Part shown: in pieces, positions 23,445 through 35,600 of the stretch
Position numbering within the stretch: position 1 is the stretch's first letter
Layout: every line of letters starts with the position of its first letter
Assembly (NCBI GenBank): GCA_021234155.1
Contig: JAJEKV010000037.1
Coordinates: 372,001 to 436,000 of the forward strand
DNA from: Isoetes taiwanensis
Taxonomy: Eukaryota > Streptophyta > Lycopodiopsida > Isoetales > Isoetaceae
DNA length: 64,000 nucleotides
Direction of reading: 5' to 3'
The notes under the pieces: generated by a model
What the model was told of the DNA's origin: nothing
Database searches by the model: none
Seen by the model: the letters and a program-made list of their open reading frames with translations, nothing else
Translations under genes and position numbers: made by a program

Positions 23445-24195
23445 ATTAATACGTTTATCCTTTCAAAAGGAAGTCTTCCATCCATCACAACATTTACAAG
23501 ACTAGATATAGCTGCAATCTGATGTTTTTTAATATGAGAAATCAAGAACTTGTCAACTCCAGCAAGGACTGCTTTCACACAAGCATCTCCTATAGAGTAA
23601 TTCTTTGTGATTGCTCCTATTTCCATACAATCACTTATCAATACACGTTCGAACAAAAGCTTTTTTCTTAGATACGAGATTGCCCCTCCAGACATGGTTG
23701 CTGGCCATGCTTGACTCTTAGATAGACTGTTTGACACATCCAAGGCCGGAACACAAATATGTCCAACCATAACTCATTTGCCCTTACAACTTTAGAAAAT
23801 GGAAACAACTCTATCTTCTCTAGCCTTTTCAAGTATATATCCAAGAAAAGGAAGACCAAAATGACTATCTTTAATAGTGTCCCCATGTCCTGGGTAGGGC
23901 TTCGCACATGCAGCAACACCCTTTTTTCGCAAGCTCTCAATGAAAGCACAATAAAAATTAGACCACTAGATTTGGAAGTCTACCAAAAGACCTTCCTTTG
24001 ATGACAGGGTTCATTTGACTAGTATTGACATCTAAAACTGGAGCTAAATTCATATCATATATTAACAGTCAATTATTTTCCCACACATACTGCTGGTGTA
24101 GGATCTTTTGTATCGCCAATAACTTAAGTCATAGGCATTGGAGCAAATGGTGGGCCCAAACGAGAGATGATGCCTCCTTCTTAGTCAACTATGAT
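23445..24195 (-). pseudogene. NagZ-type glycoside hydrolase family 3 pseudogene
   Basis: Reading leftward, ordered fragments match bacterial-type beta-N-acetylhexosaminidases (GH3, NagZ group). They are VD*EGG followed by SRLGPPFAPMPM (about 24195-24130, Gln codon now TAA), MNLAPVLDVNTS-like and RSFG pieces (about 24050-24010), KGVAACAKPYPGHGDT (about 23910), DSHFGLP-like, MVGHICVPALD (about 23770), and LISDCMEIGAITKNY (about 23640-23600). Several frameshifts and stops break the chain. In the KHFPGHGDT active-site motif the His is replaced (AKPYPGHGDT), and the usual DDLEMGAI motif reads DCMEIGAI. Intact enzymes cleave GlcNAc from glycans or muropeptides. This copy cannot make one. A plant-type GH3 beta-glucosidase fits the motifs less well. 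Confidence 0.75.
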
Positions 24196-24399
24196 AATCA
24201 AACGAGATTTGGCTTCCTTTTTTTAACTCGTTGCAAAGTTAGCTAGCATTAAATGGCATAAATCAAAAGGCCATGGTCAGTATTCAAGGCTTGACCATGT
24301 ATAAATGTCTCATCATACGTTCACCACGAATGCATAACACATAGAGGGAACAAAGCCGCATGCCCTGTTCTGATTGCCTCACCTTCTGTTGCTTGCACA

Positions 24400-27300
24400 T
24401 CTCATGCACTTCTACCATCTCCCCCTCTGCTGCTGCCACTGAATCTCCAACTGTAGCCCCAGCCAACAAATAGGAATTGTGCCTCCGCATGGTCTCCTGA
24501 AATTGTCAAGGCTTTCCATGGCAGAAGGGAGATAGTCTTAACTCGGTTGCCGTAGACATGGATCTCATCTTCCTCATAGAAACATGGGAGCATGCAGGAC
24601 ACATGATACCCGACTTGCCAGGATACCAGCACTACTCAATCTTCAATGACTGCACAGGAAATCGGGGACATGGAGGGGTTGCTTGCTACTACCGGACGAT
24701 TTTGGCACAATCAATCTTCTTGTTCAAGATGGACAGGCACAACCGGTACTTGTGGGTGCATGTGCAAAACTGCAGTGGCAGACCTCTCTTTGTGGCAGCC
24801 TGCTACTTCTCACATGAAGAGAGCAACTTCTATCACACTCACTCGGATGTGAATAGAATGGACCCCTATGCCGATCTATACGATGACATACAACAACATA
24901 AGCAGTTGGGCTCATACTCCTTGGAGACTTCAATGCACGCACGGGGGTAGAACAACCCATGAGATTTGATCCCTTGACCGATGATGTATTGCAACTGCGT
25001 CATGCAGAAGGAGCTTGGCCATGGATATCAAATGACAATCAGGTCACGCGCTATGGTAACAATTGCTTTTGCTCTGTGGTATCTTTGACCTGGTAATTTG
25101 CAATGGACTGACACAGTGGTCGTCCTCCCGCAAGAGCACTTGCAAGCAGGAAAACTAGGGGGGAGGATCTAGTGTGGTGGATTATGTGCTGGTGCCTGAG
25201 CAAGATATGCATGTCGTCAAGCACTTCCATGTGGGAACATCTAATAGGGATGAAGAGGCCGACTCAGACCACCTACCACTTTACTTGCAGTTGGCTCGGC
25301 AGGTTGTGCGAACCCCCCGTGCAACAACTCCTCAAATGCCTTAGCTGTGATTGGATTATGAACATGGTACGCTTAGATGCTTGTAGATGACCTGGCAGAA
25401 TTTTTTAAATACCCTACACTAGAGCAACAGACATGCCAGCTGATTGACGTGCTTAAGACTATTGCGGAAAGGTGCTTTGGGATAAGCCGCCCTCGGCGGA
25501 CCTCTAGGACTACAACATTATGCGGACCTTTAGGACCTCTAGGACCACGTAATCAATGGTTTGATGCGGAATACAAGGAGCACAAATGTTGGCTCTGCCA
25601 GGTCACAGACTGCTTTACGCCCACGCAGGTACATCGCAGCGCATCAAAGGAAAATGTTCTACCTCCTGAAACATCACCTTAGGACCTTCTGGCGAAGGGT
25701 TCTCAGAAAGCCAGTACAGCCCACAGGGAACATGACTCTCAAGCAGTGGAGGCAATACTTGCAATAGCTATACGACCTCAGAGTGCACAAGCAGCAATAC
25801 CCCTGCAAGAAGGCCCAGTGCTGGAAATCACAGAGTCAGACGTGGACCAAGGCTTACAACATCTTGCCAATGGGAAAGCGCCAGACCTGGATAGTATACA
25901 GGCAGAATCGTCCAAGTAGGCAAGGCCGTCCATAGTACCGGCAAGGGTTTTTCTTGATCCTTCTCCTCCAAGCAGGGATGATTGAAATTTCGAGCATATC
26001 CTCTACTTCTTCTACCATTGCTATCTTGCTATGTAGATGTTATGAATTGATTTTTCTAAATGGATGGACCAAAAGCAACGTCGTGCTTGGCCATTGTAAC
26101 TTTTTAATACGAATATATGGAATCATTGAGTATTACTATTACATTCGATAAGGCAATTTCATGGTTTGGTTATTATCTGTTTAATTTGTTAATATATTGA
26201 ATTGAACGGCAGCTAAAAAATTTACTATGCAGCAGAATGGCAATGTTAAAAACTGCCATTCAAACCGAAAGGCAGTTTTTGGAAGCGCCCTTCAAAAGAA
26301 TGGAAGGGCTGCCATGTAAATTTAACCCTTGAGTACCGGTGCTGACCGCCTTGTTCAACAAGGCGTTACAGGAAGGGTTCCCACTGCAGTGGACCAATAG
26401 CAGAGTTGTTCCCATCTATAAGGCAAGTGACCCACATTGCCCAGCCAATTACCGAATAATCATGGTCAGTTTGGTGTTTGCAACACTGCTCGTTGGGATT
26501 CTCGAGCAGTAGTTGACGGGCTGGGCAGAGGCAGCAGAGATGCAGGCCCTCACCCAGGCAGGATTCAGACCCCGACACTCAACCATTGACCATATCTTCA
26601 CGTTGCGGACTCTGGTTGAAGACAATAGAAACCGCCGGCAGGACCTATATTGTTGCTTCGTGGATTTTGCAAAGGCCTTTGAAACTGTGCCTCGGGAAAA
26701 GCTATGGGCAAGATTACAACAGCTGAGGGTTCCTGTAGATTTGCAGAATGCAGCGTACAAGTTATATGAGAGATGCTCGGGCCCGTTGCAGCCGACAAGC
26801 CAACCATTTGACAGTAGTATTGAGGTTCACCAGGGGTGCTCTCTCTCCCCAACATTGTTTGGGCTTTACATTGATCAGTTGGAGAGCTGACTTGCTGATA
26901 ATGGGGGCGACGAAGCTCACCTTCTGCACCGCATCATCTCTCTCAAGCAACTGATATGCGCCAGATTAAGGTGGTCCTCATATCATTCTCATGTCAGCCG
27001 CAGATCCCGTCCTTCAGTACCAAGGGCAAAATGTGAAAGTGGCACCCACATACAAATATTTGGGAGTGGAGTTTTCTTCTACTATGCACTGGGACACATC
27101 CATATGGCTACGAGTGATGGCGGGCTGGAAGGCAGCAATGCAGAACAATAGACACAGAGCAGAGTTGTATGATTGGGCCCATTAGTCGCACCTGTTCAAG
27201 GTCTTAGTGGAGCCTTATACGGGGTTGAAGTATGGGGCCCAGTAGTATCCCTCGCTACCTGGAATGACTTGGAGCAGGTGCCTTCTTGGTACGAGTACTA

Positions 27301-27925
27301 GGGGTGAAGTCTAAGGTCCCATAACAAATTTGTTGCAGGAGACAGGTTTCTTGCATCTTCAGAGGGCGGCCCTTGATCGCCACATTGTTTATATTCAGAA
27401 GATGGTCAATATGGACGATGCTCGTCTCCATAACCTAGCTTATATCATGGCAATGGGGCTGTAGCATCTCAAGGCCTGCTGGAGGGAAAAGAGAGCTCAA
27501 TGATTGGCTAAATAGAATGTGCAGAAGCACATGTGCATACATGTGCAAACAGAGGCAGATCGCCATAGTTTGAGGCAATATCTTGACGCTTTCTTCTTCA
27601 GCAAGCTCTGGGATGCCAGTGCCCTTGAACAGGTCAAGATAGCACACTACTAAATCCCACATTAGAACGGGGTCCGCAATGCTACCTGCATACCATTTGC
27701 CTATGAAAAGGCGCAGCCTCATTGCCTCCATCCGCACAGGGGCACGCCATCTTCGAATTGAGACGGGCAGATGGATTAGTGAGCCATGTCAGAATAGACT
27801 TTGTCAATGCTGCCAAATGGGAGTCATTGAGGATGAATCTCATATCATTCAAAGCTGCCCAGCATATGATCAAATTTGGATGCATTACGTTGAGTTCATC
27901 AAGCCTGACTAGCAGTTACGTGTGA
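24400..27925 (+). mobile_element. LINE retrotransposon, broken copy
   Basis: The order of domains is that of a non-LTR element. First is an endonuclease start MVS*NCQGFPWQKGDS (24514 on, Trp now TGA), IETWEHAGHMIPDLPGYQHY, and FVAACYFSHEES. A central region follows (LVDDLAEFF...WFDAEYKEHKCWLCQV). Then come the reverse transcriptase (26513-26890: LTQAGFRPRHSTIDHIF, CCFVDFAKAFETVP, VHQGCSLSPTLFGLYID) and a C-terminal Cys/His region (LCQCCQMGVIEDESHIIQSC, about 27800-27870). Stops and frameshifts occur throughout, and 25930-26320 looks like foreign sequence breaking the frame. A deletion around 26945 joins 'LLHRIISL' to 'ATDMRQIKVVLIS', removing the YADD catalytic motif. Same family as the 57.7-60.3 kb copy. 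Confidence 0.9.
26248..26280. repeat. small hairpin inside LINE interruption
   Basis: AAAAACTGCC and GGCAGTTTTT are perfect 10-bp inverted arms separated by 13 nt, within the segment that interrupts the LINE coding sequence. Confidence 0.6.
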
Positions 27926-29682
27926 TATTGAGCACGACTCCTAAATAAAGATTGATGAGATAAGTTCCAGCAAAAGTCACTTGAAGATGGCAAGAGAAGA
28001 AGAGCCCCTATACTCATAGATCTGAGCTATACCCATAGAAATGAGCTGTCGTGCATGTGCATCTAGTGATTTTCCAGGAAAACAAAAAACCAATAACTTT
28101 GACACAGTTCTTCTCCTCGTCCAAAGACAAAACTCGCACGCAGGAACTTGTAGTGTATATACCAGCATTCCCTGTATTAATATTATATGTATATTTATAA
28201 GGGAGCAATGAGCAGGTCAACTAGGAGCCATTGTCCATAAGCTATGGAAACTGGGGTAATCTCATGATGTCTAATAAGCTCCCGCGATTATATTGCCATT
28301 GTCCAAAAGCTATAGAAACTGTGTTAATCATATAAAGATCCAATAAGCCTTTGAAAATAGCCACAATGTATCGTCTTCACGAAGTTTAAAGTAAAACCTA
28401 TAAGACTTCGATATCTTGGCTGCTTAAAGGTGAGAATGGCCTTAGAGCATGTGGATAATGCTTACACACCATAGACAATGCTTCATCGGTAAAGTTTGAC
28501 GTTTCATTTTATGTCATGCTGTATAATTGTCAGAATTGGCTTCGAATTTCCCATTTGAAACACTAGCTAGTGCCCATTCCGGGTTTAGTAGAAGAGTGAT
28601 TGTAAACAGAAGACATCATTCTATTGGGTCATGGATATGGCAACGGGTTAACCAAAGTACTACAACATTTAAGCTGAAGAATACCTTGGAGGGTTCCTTG
28701 GTCATTCGAATGGGTTGAAGACGCCATGGCACAGGAAATATCGCATTAATCCTCGCAGTAAATGGACAGGCTGAGCTTGTGCCGAGGACATGGGCAAAAG
28801 GAGAAACTATGGCAGCCATGGCACGTTTTCAAATTTTTATCTTTTCACACACATAAAACTTTTGTTTCATGGATAAAATTCACAAGATTTTGTAGGAACA
28901 AGTGCTATGCAAATGCAAGTAACCGCAGTGATTAAGGTATGAGCCCAATCAAGTAACCGCAGTGATTAAGGTATGAGTCCAATGAAGTATGAGTCCAATA
29001 AATAACGAAAGGCTGGCTCAAATATTTTATTCATACCTGAGTGCACCTTAGGATCCCATCGCCATAGCTTGCCATTTTGGCGCCTGTCCTCCAGTGATCT
29101 ACCAGTTGAGTGCAGGATTTGAGCTCCCCGGAATGATTTACTGCGAAACCAATGGAGAGATAAATGACAAGTAATGGGTTAGCCGGTTTCGAAAGTGGCT
29201 ACCCAGCAACAAAAGCGACCGACAGTTTACACCCAATAATTGGTTTGGAGCCGTTACTGGCATATTTCGAGCATAATTGGTTTGGAGCCGTTACTGGCAT
29301 ATTTCGAGCATATACTGACATATATTTGAAATATGCTATAAAACCCACGAGGGTTTGCCCCCTTAGGGCAACTCAAAAAAGAAAGAAAAAGGAGAAAAAG
29401 GAAGATAAAAGGAGGGAAAGGGAAAATTGTGAGCAAGAAAAAAAGGGAGTGGATGTCAATTTTGGATTAAACTCTAATGTTGCACTAGGTACAATAATCT
29501 GAGAGTTGAATCGAACCTAAAAATCCTTTGGACTATAGTCCGGCAGCCGACGGCATATAACCGAGGGACACGCTAACTAGGCCGGACACTGCAGCTGCTG
29601 CCGCTGCGGCATCAGAAATTGATGACAGTAAATAAGCTAAGAGACTTACCTACTTAACTTGTGATTTGATTTGTTTTCATAG
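27926..29682. other. intergenic; presumed upstream region of the SUVR5-like gene
   Basis: No coding sequence is recognised. A 34-bp tandem duplication lies at 28917-28984 (AAGTAACCGCAGTGATTAAG...). A 37-bp tandem duplication at about 29237-29311 repeats ATTGGTTTGGAGCCGTTACT. The phrase GGGTTTGCCCCCTTAGGGCA at 29350-29371 recurs at about 53.64 kb as part of a shared repeat. A 5' UTR, promoter and perhaps a first non-coding exon of the next gene may be here but cannot be delimited. Confidence 0.4.
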
Positions 29683-32600
29683 AAGAAAGTACCTCCTGGA
29701 TGTGTTGAACGTATGAGCCCCAGTTTTGGTCTTGCCAAAATGGCAGAAGCAGGGGCTGCCATTCTCCAATCTGAAGCTCCAAATGGTACTTGGGTAGTGG
29801 AAATTGGCAAGCAATCTGTGGATAAATTTTGTAAGACAGAAATTACTCGCAAAACAGAAAGCATAGCAAGCAAAGGAAAGGTTTTGGACCAATGGTACCA
29901 AAAGGCAGAGTCTCCTGCATTATCATCTGACTGTGGAGCCCAAGTATGCAGGAAAAATATGGAACCTTACTGTATTCTTGCCTCTGAGGTGGAAGAACAA
30001 TACGAGTCTAGTTTGCCGAGTAAACCTTCTGAAAATGAAAACCCAAAGGGGATCTGTAAAACTGAAGCGGAAGGGCAGAGATCGGAGATGGGCGAAAAGG
30101 ATGAAGAGCACACAATTGTTGCCGGAGATTCGAAAGCGCAAGGCGACGAGCAGGCAGGCGCAGCCGACCGAGGCGATGAAGGCGTGGCCTTGTGGGCTAA
30201 GGTATGCCAGGCGTTTTTAAATTATACAGTTCCCTTGCAAAGAAATTGCATAAACAACATGTTCGTGCCCCCCAAGCTTTTCCTGCTTTTTCTAATAAAA
30301 TCGCACCCCCTTCGGCACCTTAAATTCTTTTCCAGTTTTTCTAGTGTCAATACCCCATGACATTTACATTTTTTCCCTGCTTCTTCTAGTAGTTGCAGAT
30401 ATTGTCATGTGGGTATATGAATCTGCACCCCTCTAAACCGTCTGGCCATAAGCATAAATGTATTATCAAGATTGAAAAGTGAAAAGGAACCTGAATTAAT
30501 TCAATTGCTCTCCTTGGTTGTTCTCGCCCAAGTTATTTCTGATCCTCTAGGCTTTAACTCGTAAATAAAGGTTTAGAGCCTAACAACATTTTTGATATTT
30601 TCTAGTGGAGAGGCAGATGGGAACCGTGTATTCAATGTTATATGGATGATTGCCCAAGTGCAACAGCAAGAAGCATGCCCACTTACAGCAAAAAGACCTA
30701 TATTGTGGTTTTTTTCCCCAATACCAGGAAATACTCATGGATAGACCTTCAACATGTCTGCTCAATTTCAGATAAGCCGTTACCACTAGCATCTGGCTCA
30801 CACTTGAGTGGACGAGAATTGGTGAAGGATGTTAGCTTGCCAAAGTATCACATGCTAAGATGTTTAGCAGCAAGTGTGCTTGACATTAGTGATCGCATGC
30901 CAATTAAGGTCAGTTTATGCGCTCGTTTTTTTCTTACAAAAAACATGCTTATTGTGAAGTTTGTATTGGTGTCTACTTTCTTTGTGTCCAAGAGTTCAAA
31001 CATGACAGCATAAGGATGCAACCTTAGGACCACGCATACAGATGTATATGTCTGTTCACTTCCTAAGGCTTTGTCCGTCAGGTCTTTCAACTATGACATG
31101 AACAAAGAACAACTTGCATCGTGATCTCCTTGACCACCCCAAAAGATATATTTGCAGACAAAGTTCCAACCAAGTATAGCTAAAGCTTCACTCAATTATT
31201 AGGCCCCTTATATGAAACAAGGGATGAAAGGTTTGAAAGTCTGCAATTGATCTTCCATGGGTAATTTTACAGGCTTCACCCTATGACTTGGCAGATATGT
31301 TAGTCCCAACAACTATAGGACTTTTGGTTTTATATGTCCTGGCAATTAAGCTCAGTTTATGCACTCGTTATTTTTTTCTTACAAAAAAACATGCTTACCG
31401 TGAAGTTTGCAATTGTGTCTACTTTGTTTATGTCTAAGAGTTGAAACATGACAGCACATGGATGCAACCTTAGGACCATGCATACAGGTGGGTATGTCTG
31501 TTCACGTCCTAAAGCTTTGTCCCTCAGGTCTTTCAACTATAACATGAACAAAGAACAACCTGCATAGTGATCTCCTTGACCACCCCAAAAGCTATATTTG
31601 CAGATAAAGTTCCAATCATCCTTATATGAAACAAGGGATGAAAGGTTTGAAAGTCTGCAATTGTTCTCCCATGGGGAATTTTACAGGCTTCACCGGCAGA
31701 TATGTTAGTCCCAACAACTATGGGCCTTTTGGTTTTATATGTCCTGGAGGTCCCAAACATAAGGACATTCATAAAGACATAGTATGAACGCGCAAGACAT
31801 CATTTTTGGAAGATTGGACGTGCTGTCTCATAGATAGTGGAAATTAGACAATAATAAATAAGTTTCTCTATGTGAAATGTTTCTAGTCCATTGTGTGATG
31901 AAGTGATCATTTTGCCATGGAATGTTGCCTTGTGATGATAACATGTCCTTCCATAAGTTCATATTTTGAGTTTTGTTCTTTTTTATCTCTTTTTTGACAT
32001 CAGGCTGTTGTGGAGGGTGCACAATTTGTGGAGGTATGGAGGGCATTTGCAGCAGAGGCAGGACAAGCGAAGCAATATTCAGATATTGGAAAACTGCTGG
32101 TTAGATTATTTGAGGTAGGCCATTTAGCGAACTAATGAACGATATTAAAAAACCAAGAGGAGCAACATAAATATGTATAATTGAGGCAGTAATGGTAATA
32201 AGTACAATTTCTTATTTCCATGAAATGAGGTTCCTATAGCGTAGGACATCTATTGAGATAATTTGGTGCTAATTTCAAATCCTTTACACAACAAAAAGCC
32301 AAGACAAAATTCTATGACAGGAAAAGGGGAGGCAGGAGTTAAGAACATTGCATAAAATGGAAATCCAAATTTTACATTCTTGATCAGGGAGTATATTTGA
32401 GTGAATCTTAAGGATGAAGACAACTTGGTTGACATATTGCAAAGTTGTAATGGGTCAGGTTTTCTATTTGCAATATGCAGATATTATTATTTATGATTAT
32501 CATTACAAGCCCCTTATTGTGTATATGCTTATGATGTTAGGCTAGCAATGCTTTACTGCATATCATGTCTAAACTTTGTTGGTCGTCATTTATTGTTACT

Positions 32601-35600
32601 CTATCAAATGCTTTATCCTGGGCGATAACATGGTCGCTTCCTTTTTTTCAATGCTGCAGATGATCATGAGAATTTACTTAAAAAAATCTTGGCTGGAAAC
32701 AAGTTTCAGCACGTGGCATGCTAACTGCCTTGAAGCCCAGAACGCTCAGGCAGTTGAAAGGCTAAATCAAGTATGGTACAGAGGAAGGACAAAATGTCCA
32801 ACTAAAAGCACAATATATATCTTTTGCATTAGACATTTAATATCAGAATATATGTAACATGTCTGAGCATTATTATTTGCAGGAATTGGTAGATGCAATT
32901 TTATGGGATGATATTTCAATACTTTGGGATGCACCAGAACAGTCAAACCTTGGTCCTGAATGGAAAAATTGGAAAGGACCACTCTTTGAGAGAAAGGATA
33001 TGCCAGTAGGAGGGAAAATTCAACCTTCTCCAACATCATCTTATAGTGATGTAGGTGAAATGAAAAACGAGAAATCTGATTTATCATCCAATTGTCAACA
33101 GCCATTTTCACAGGATCAATGGCCTATAGAGACATTTGAGCTTGGAAGTACAGAAGTTAGCAGAAAACGTTCAAAACTTGAGATACGCCGTAAGGGTTCT
33201 ACGTTTTTATCCCCTACCAATGTTGCTAGCAGATCAGAGATGAAGAGCCCTGGGGACACAGTGCACGTTGCCAATTCTGGGAATTTTGTATCTCTGAACA
33301 TGAAAAACTTGCCCGCTTCAGAAACGAAGGGCCCAGAGGACATGATTCAGGTTGCCAATTCTGGGGCCAATCTTGTGTCTTTGGGCATGGAAGACTTGTC
33401 TGCTTCCCCAAGGAATGCTACCGGGCAGCTGATCACAGAGAATGAAAACATTCTAGGCATGTCTGAAGAGAAGACCCCTACAAACTCCCAGCATTGTGCT
33501 GCATACTTGGCGAAAAAGCAGAGGCATTGTATTCGATTTCCAAATCAAGGCTCCAGGTATTGCTCCAAGCACATTGATATAGAAACTGATGGAAAACATA
33601 AGGATCTTGTTTCACTCGGTCAAGAGGATAGGAATGCTGACTCTCTTGATGTCGATGGCCCATCCACATTAGCAAAGGTGGAAGGTCCAGTATGTGAAGG
33701 AATGACGAAGTATGGAAGGCAGTGCACACATAGAGCTAAGATAGGATCTCTATTTTGCAAGAAACACACTATAGATGATGCCCCACATATTAAGAAAGAA
33801 AATCATAGCAGTACAGATCGAACGATTACTGAAAAGATGGTGGCCAGTTTGGAGGGACAAAAATCAAGTACTTCGGAGTCAAAAAAACCAAGTACATTAC
33901 CTCGTAAGAGAAAATCCATTTCCAGTCTTTCTGATAAAGGAAGGCATGAGTCCGACATGCTCCCTCAGCAACTAAGGTGGTCGTGGAACAGTGAGAGTAA
34001 GCAACGTTGTATTGGTCATCGGGTTGACGGTGCTCAGTGTTCTCATCGAGCTAAGCCTGGTTCTTATTACTGTGAAAAGCATGCACCAGAAGTGGGATCC
34101 TTTAGAGGTCATGGTCAGGCTAGTGAATCTGGCCGGAAAAGGATGGCCCGCGAAGCAAAAGCAAATGAATGGTTGAACAAATATTTGGAAAGTGCAAATA
34201 ACATGACTTCTGAAAATACCAGTCAACCGCACAGGAACTCGCTCAACTGGATCCTTGAAGAAGCTTCAAAAGATATTTCAACAGCTGAGACTTTATTGAG
34301 AATAGTGACAGAGCAAAAGGAAAGGTTAGGCCAAGTCTTGAGTCTTCAAGATGACGAAAAGGAGTTGCCATTGACTTTCTCTGGAAGCCTAGCCTCACCT
34401 ACAATACCAATTTGTGCAGACCTCCCAAATAATGCTGATACAGCTTGGCAGACAGAGAATGTGAAAAATGATATTGACAGTTTTTCTAAGAACTTGAGGT
34501 GTAGTATCTGTTTTGAGAGATTTACAGAGACTCTTAAGCTTAGAGAGCATTGGATATGCTCTCATTCTTTAGAAGCTCATGGGTTCTTGAAAGGATTCGT
34601 TTGCAGTATTTGCAACTTTGAGTTTGCAGACAAAGCTGCCATTGATGGCCACAAGGATAAACATGAATGCCTGACAGAAAATCCTATGTATACTGCTTGT
34701 AGGTCTTGTGATAAAACATTTGTCAATCTTGATGCATTATGGGATCATGTTGTGGTCGACCATTTAGATTGTCTTACTAGTGTTTCTCCAGCTGTGGGAT
34801 CCATTGCAATGGTTGAAGATGGAAAGGCTTCAGAAGGGGTTGAAAATACATCAGTCAGCGTTAAGGCTTCAAACACTATGGCTGCTGATACGCACAACGT
34901 AACTGGAGATGCAGTTTCTCCTGATGTTGTTCTCCACGATGCCAGTGCCTTAAAATCATCCATTAAGGAGCCAGCTGATCCTAGTAATTTAGTACTTAAA
35001 TACAAGTGTCGGTTTTGTGGACAAAAATTCCGATTGTTGCCAGATTTGGGTCGGCATCATCAAGCCGAACATATGTTGGAAGCTAATAGTTCTGTCAAGG
35101 GAGTCGGTAAGAATGGCCATTCTCGGAAAAGGAAAGGGACTTTGAATGGCATGAAGCCCCAAGGTAAGTCCTCGAAGCACGAGAATGAATCACTTCGTCG
35201 TATTAAGGCATCAATACAAAAAGGAGGGGGTAAACAAAATAACTCTCCGATTTGCATACCATCAACTTCAAATGGCATGGTCATGCCCAGCAATGATAAT
35301 ATATTGGCTGCTGCTTGTACTGCTTGCTGCGGAGCTCAGCTCTTCAACAATTTAGGACGGACATATGGGGCACTGTCTACAGAATCTTTTGCAGTGGCCA
35401 TAAAATTTGTTAAAGATGATTTGGGGCTTCCCTGGGCTTGCGAAGGATATGTATGTCCAAAGGGTTGTAGAATATCTAGCAAAGAAGAACTGTCAGTCGA
35501 GGTTACAGGGACATCTGGAGTAACCGATGGCAATCCAGTCAATATGATAAACAAAAAACTCAAGCATGTACTTTCTAGTGATATTAGCTTTGGACAAGAA

